Origin: Chungangia koreensis
GTDB lineage: Bacteria; Bacillota; Bacilli; Bacillales_A; Planococcaceae
Length of the DNA stretch: 64,000 bases
NCBI RefSeq assembly: GCF_042651785.1
Contig: NZ_JBHSEC010000002.1
Coordinates: 248,001 to 312,000, forward strand
Reading direction: 5' to 3'
Part shown: one piece after another, positions 61,585 to 64,000 of the stretch
Layout: each line of letters begins with the position of its first letter
Position numbering within the stretch: position 1 is the first letter of the stretch
Made by a program: the position numbers and the translations under genes
Notes under the pieces: generated by a model
Told to the model about the DNA's origin: nothing
Database searches by the model: none
What the model saw: only the letters and a program-made list of their open reading frames with translations

Positions 61585-62231
61585 TATTTAATACCTCCTA
61601 ACATTTTTTGAAGAATTGACGGCTTTTGTAATCCGTTCGTCTTCACTGGTTCCGTTGCTATTTTCTTTAATGCCTTGAATAATTTCGCACCTTTTTCACG
61701 AGCTTCTTTAGAGTTTGACTTTTCTCCCGAAAAAGCTAAACCATCTGCATGATAAAACGGATTATCAATACGAGGATCTATTGTTATTTTCTGATCTAAT
61801 AAAATATCAATCTTCTTTCCAATCAACTTACGAGCTTCTAATTTTTCAATGTTTGTTAAAACATTCATTAACGGCTCTTCTAATCCATTTATGATTTCAA
61901 GAAGCAACTCTTTTTGTGTAGCTATTTCCAAATCAATCTGTTCTTCTTCGTGTACACGATTAAACGCTACTTTACTTTGATGTTCTTCTGGAATGGCAGG
62001 TATGAAATCACTTCCGAATTTAATTTCATATTCAAGATCTTTTATCGTGTTATTAATGCTGTCGAAGATTTCTCGTGAACTTGCTTTTTCCAGTGACTTT
62101 TTTGCGATTTGCAACTTTTGTTCAGTTGATAATGAACGGTGTACTTCTTCCTGTCGTTCCTTCACAATTTGAATAACTTTTTCAGATTCCACAAAATATC
62201 TTTTTTCATTGATTAACGCTACTGATTTCAT
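61584..62231 (-). CDS. Phage hypothetical protein, coiled
   Basis: 215 residues, highly charged, helical, with a Gly-ending C-terminus (ILQKMLGGIK). No recognised domain. GAAAAGAGGATG upstream of ATG 62231. It takes the place where terminase, portal and capsid genes would normally follow the HNH gene. Confidence 0.6.
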   Translation of the reverse strand: MKSVALINEKRYFVESEKVIQIVKERQEEVHRSLSTEQKLQIAKKSLEKASSREIFDSINNTIKDLEYEIKFGSDFIPAIPEEHQSKVAFNRVHEEEQIDLEIATQKELLLEIINGLEEPLMNVLTNIEKLEARKLIGKKIDILLDQKITIDPRIDNPFYHADGLAFSGEKSNSKEAREKGAKLFKALKKIATEPVKTNGLQKPSILQKMLGGIK

Positions 62232-62419
62232 GTTTTCATCCTCTTTTCTAATGTTTTTTATTGGTTAAAATACTTGGTCAGCTATTGCTATTAGTGGAAT
62301 TACATACCCCTCCCCCCCTATGCGAGAAATAAAAATCGTAAAATTTTAGACAGTAGATACCCTCCACCGGTGGGTAGAGAAAGAAATATCGTTGAAATTA
62401 TTTCGGCGGGGGGACTTTT
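62232..62419. other. GC-rich island, possible cos-like site or deletion junction
   Basis: Gene-free 188-nt gap. It carries GGCGGGGGGAC (62403-62413), a CCACCGGTGG palindrome (62368-62377) and CCCCTCCCCCCC (62305-62316), in an otherwise AT-rich element. HNH nuclease genes often lie beside cohesive-end sites in Firmicutes phages. The site is not demonstrated. Confidence 0.35.
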
Positions 62420-62755
62420 TTACCACATTTCATCCGATGCCCACCGATTTTCCTTTCTTTCGAAGACTCTTCCATGGATTTCGTTATGACAACTCACACA
62501 AAGTACTTCTAAGTTATCGATATCCAGTGCTAACTCCGGATGATCTTCCAGTTCCTTGATGTGATGAACTACAAGTTGTATCTTTTTCCGTTTCGCTTTC
62601 TCACTGAATTCATTAGTATCAATGGTGACTAATCCATTCCTCCTGCATCTCTGGCACTCATTGTTGCATCGTTCCATGGCCACAGTTCGGAGTCGTCTCC
62701 ATTTGCCACTGTCATAAAACTTTCGCTTCTGTTCCTGAGTCCTGTATTCGCTCAA
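62420..62755 (-). CDS. Phage HNH endonuclease
   Basis: About 111 residues. Zinc-binding CQRC, then VVHHIKELEDHPELALDIDNLEVLCVSCHNEIHG, the HNH core. Start TTG at 62755 follows AAAGGAGGG by 6 nt; the longer frame to 62836 lies over another gene. Such small HNH proteins usually precede terminase and help cleave cos DNA. Here no terminase follows. Confidence 0.9.
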   Translation of the reverse strand: MSEYRTQEQKRKFYDSGKWRRLRTVAMERCNNECQRCRRNGLVTIDTNEFSEKAKRKKIQLVVHHIKELEDHPELALDIDNLEVLCVSCHNEIHGRVFERKENRWASDEMW

Positions 62756-62885
62756 CCGCCTCCCTCCTTTTCTTCCTTTTGTTCTCAGCCAGTATCTCTG
62801 CTTCCAATCGTTTGATTCTCTTCTTCTGCCTTTCAATCTGCAACATGAGATTATGATTCTTTCCTCGATTGACTAAGCCTGCCAC
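62712..62885 (-). CDS. Small charged phage protein, 57 residues
   Basis: Frame from GTG 62885 (GAGGGTGAT about 8 nt upstream, 7 nt past the previous stop) to TGA 62712. It is almost entirely helical and K/R/E-rich (QIERQKKRIKRLEAEILAEN), a short coiled coil. Overlaps the start of the HNH gene by 44 nt. Plausible by ribosome site and gene packing; no family recognised. Confidence 0.5.
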   Translation of the reverse strand: MAGLVNRGKNHNLMLQIERQKKRIKRLEAEILAENKRKKRREAVERIQDSGTEAKVL

Positions 62886-62891
62886 AGTGTA

Positions 62892-63551
62892 TCACCCTCG
62901 CCTATCCCACAAACTCAATAGCTTTCTTCGCTCCTCCTGGTTCCGTTTATGTTCCTCAAATTCTTCATCCGTTAGGTAAACAAAACGGCCACCAATAGAA
63001 ACATGATGCTTCCCTTCGTTCGGATCCTTTTTCTTTTTGAAGTTTTCCGGATGAATGTCCTTGTATCTTCTAAACTCTTTGGAAGACATTGCTGTTCGTT
63101 CTTCCTCTAATCGAAGTTCTTCCTCTCTTAGATAGTCTTTGACTTTATGTAGAATGGAGGAAATGACTTCTGGATTAACAGACTTCTTCTTTCTGAAATA
63201 TCGAATCATGATGATTCGTTCCTGTTCATTTACTAATGAAAGTAATTGCTCCCATCGAAAGTTGAGTTCATATTCCTTCCTCACTTTTCGGTCATACCGT
63301 TCCTTTGCATTAATGATTTTAATTGCCTGCATTTCCGTTGAAGCTGATACCATGCTGGTAAAGTCGTGATGGTAACTAACAGACGGAATTCTGATATTTT
63401 CATAGAGTTCTTGATAAAACTCTGCCCTGAGTTTTTCCAATCGGATAGCTCTGGATAATGCATTGGCCAAATAACGTACTTGCCAAAGGTTTTTCTTAAG
63501 GATCTCTTCTGCTGTTTCCACTTCGTTAATAAGTTCATCCAGTTGCTGCAT
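62892..63551 (-). CDS. Phage sigma-like/regulatory protein
   Basis: About 219 residues, helical. The block WEQLLSLVNEQERIIMIRYFRKKKSVNPEVISSIL (near 104-138) resembles a sigma-70 region 4 or RinA/ArpU-type helix-turn-helix. The C-terminal third is charged. ATG 63551 with GTGGTGG upstream is preferred; the GTG at 63563 is possible. May control late phage genes; not certain. Confidence 0.6.
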   Translation of the reverse strand: MQQLDELINEVETAEEILKKNLWQVRYLANALSRAIRLEKLRAEFYQELYENIRIPSVSYHHDFTSMVSASTEMQAIKIINAKERYDRKVRKEYELNFRWEQLLSLVNEQERIIMIRYFRKKKSVNPEVISSILHKVKDYLREEELRLEEERTAMSSKEFRRYKDIHPENFKKKKDPNEGKHHVSIGGRFVYLTDEEFEEHKRNQEERRKLLSLWDRRG

Positions 63552-63572
63552 CGTTACCACCACGCTTTCCGA

Positions 63573-63821
63573 TTAGTTTTTACTTGCCTTGTATTGCTTC
63601 AGTAGTTCAACGTTCTCAGGCTTGTCCATGTCGATTTTGAGATAATATCCTGTTGCTTTATATGCTCCCTCCAAGCAATGAGCAACAACATGCCCTTGAT
63701 CCATTCCTCCATGATCGTGATATCTTACACAGTTAGGGCACCACGCTTTCATGTGAAACGTTCCATTCCTCGCTTTATAGGGTTCCGCCAACAGTACGGC
63801 AATGCCTTTCTTTCTTCCCAT
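63573..63821 (-). CDS. Small zinc-ligand protein
   Basis: 82 residues. CPNC with HDHGG..GHVVAHC forms a likely Cys/His zinc site, followed by a Lys-rich end. GGAGGG 6 nt before ATG 63821. No specific family recognised; phage context. Confidence 0.65.
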   Translation of the reverse strand: MGRKKGIAVLLAEPYKARNGTFHMKAWCPNCVRYHDHGGMDQGHVVAHCLEGAYKATGYYLKIDMDKPENVELLKQYKASKN

Positions 63822-63822
63822 C

Positions 63823-64000
63823 TCAAGCCCTCCGTTTCCTTTTGATTTCTTCTAAAAAGCCTTCAGCAATTCTGTCCATTCTTGTAAGTTCTGCGTGTCT
63901 TTTACTGATATGACTGAGACTGAAATTAAGTTCAGTAGCTATCTGTTCTAAGGTCTTTCCTTCGATATACTTCATTCTTAGGATTTGATTATCCAAGCCT
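63823..64000 (-). CDS. Phage sigma-70 region 4-like regulator (5' end outside window)
   Basis: Visible C-terminal 58 residues: LRMKYIEGKTLEQIATELNFSLSHISKRHAEL, a region 4 helix-turn-helix like ArpU-family late regulators, ending KRKRRA. It overlaps the next gene by its ribosome site. Start lies beyond the right edge. Confidence 0.72.
   Translation of the reverse strand, partial: GLDNQILRMKYIEGKTLEQIATELNFSLSHISKRHAELTRMDRIAEGFLEEIKRKRRA

Larger units (their letters stand above)
54289..64000. mobile_element. Prophage-like element at tRNA-Val (right end outside window)
   Basis: All genes from 54417 to the right edge are on the minus strand and are phage- or transfer-type: membrane protein, basic small protein, replication-relaxation, FtsK-like ATPase, Ntn-hydrolase-like protein, tape measure, three small unknown proteins, HNH nuclease and regulators. 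Terminase, portal, capsid, tail tube, distal tail, holin and lysin genes are not present in the visible part. Either a decayed prophage or an unusual satellite. The integrase and right attachment site are outside the window. Confidence 0.8.

Noticed and set aside
54289..64000. Anti-phage defence island
   Set aside because: No restriction, Abi, CBASS, retron or similar genes; the contents are phage structural and transfer-type genes.

Overview
The window is chromosomal DNA of a low-GC, endospore-forming Bacillota, most likely Planococcaceae/Caryophanaceae (Sporosarcina-like). Reasons: a cotJABC spore-coat operon, a Spo0E-type phosphatase, two phosphorelay-type histidine kinases, SigI/RsgI, strong AAAGGAGG-type ribosome sites with some GTG/TTG starts, and gene content following the Bacillus subtilis yko/ykr/yku/ykv/ykw neighbourhood (ccpC, ykuL, fadH, ykyB, a CheV relative, ykwC, ykvS, an mhqR-like gene, ktrD, sigI-rsgI, ykoY). 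The murE-prfC pairing is more like staphylococci. These assignments come from reading protein motifs; no database search was run.

Layout. (1) 1-11407, minus strand: an eight-gene envelope operon (secreted/membrane protein, ABC ATPase and permease, Gly-Gln-repeat membrane protein, MoxR ATPase, DUF58, two VWA membrane proteins, the last running off the left edge). (2) 11548-18768: ccpC, ykuL/cbpB, a small membrane protein, fadH, a PAS-GGDEF-EAL protein, ykyB, a CheW-only CheV relative and ykwC. (3) 18935-22466: a second MoxR-DUF58 module with a DUF4129 protein lacking its usual transglutaminase, plus a Spo0E-like gene. (4) 22817-33530: ykvS, a lipoprotein, a MarR regulator, a sensor kinase, a radical-SAM protein, ktrD, sigI-rsgI and ykoY/terC under a complete yybP-ykoY manganese riboswitch. 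(5) 33596-41962: a reductase and two RND exporters around a TetR regulator; both exporter promoters carry a palindrome inside the -35/-10 spacer. (6) 42602-54124: prfC, murE, M42 peptidase, membrane sensor kinase, aldehyde dehydrogenase, cotJABC, MFS transporter and an AlkA-type glycosylase. (7) 54216 to the end: tRNA-Val(GAC), then a minus-strand prophage-like element (FtsK-type translocase, replication-relaxation protein, proteasome-fold Ntn-hydrolase candidate, tape measure protein, HNH nuclease, late-regulator-like genes) running off the right edge.

Most interesting signals. A GC-rich intergenic repeat family occurs at three sites (about 14.2, 27.8 and 42.1 kb). At each site it is bracketed by two copies of that locus's own terminator hairpin, as if it inserted at terminators and duplicated them. 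Two copies share about 138 bp nearly identically in inverted orientation. In the prophage, tail and regulatory genes are present but the whole head module and the distal tail/lysis module are missing, and a proteasome-like Ntn hydrolase is translationally coupled to the tape measure gene.
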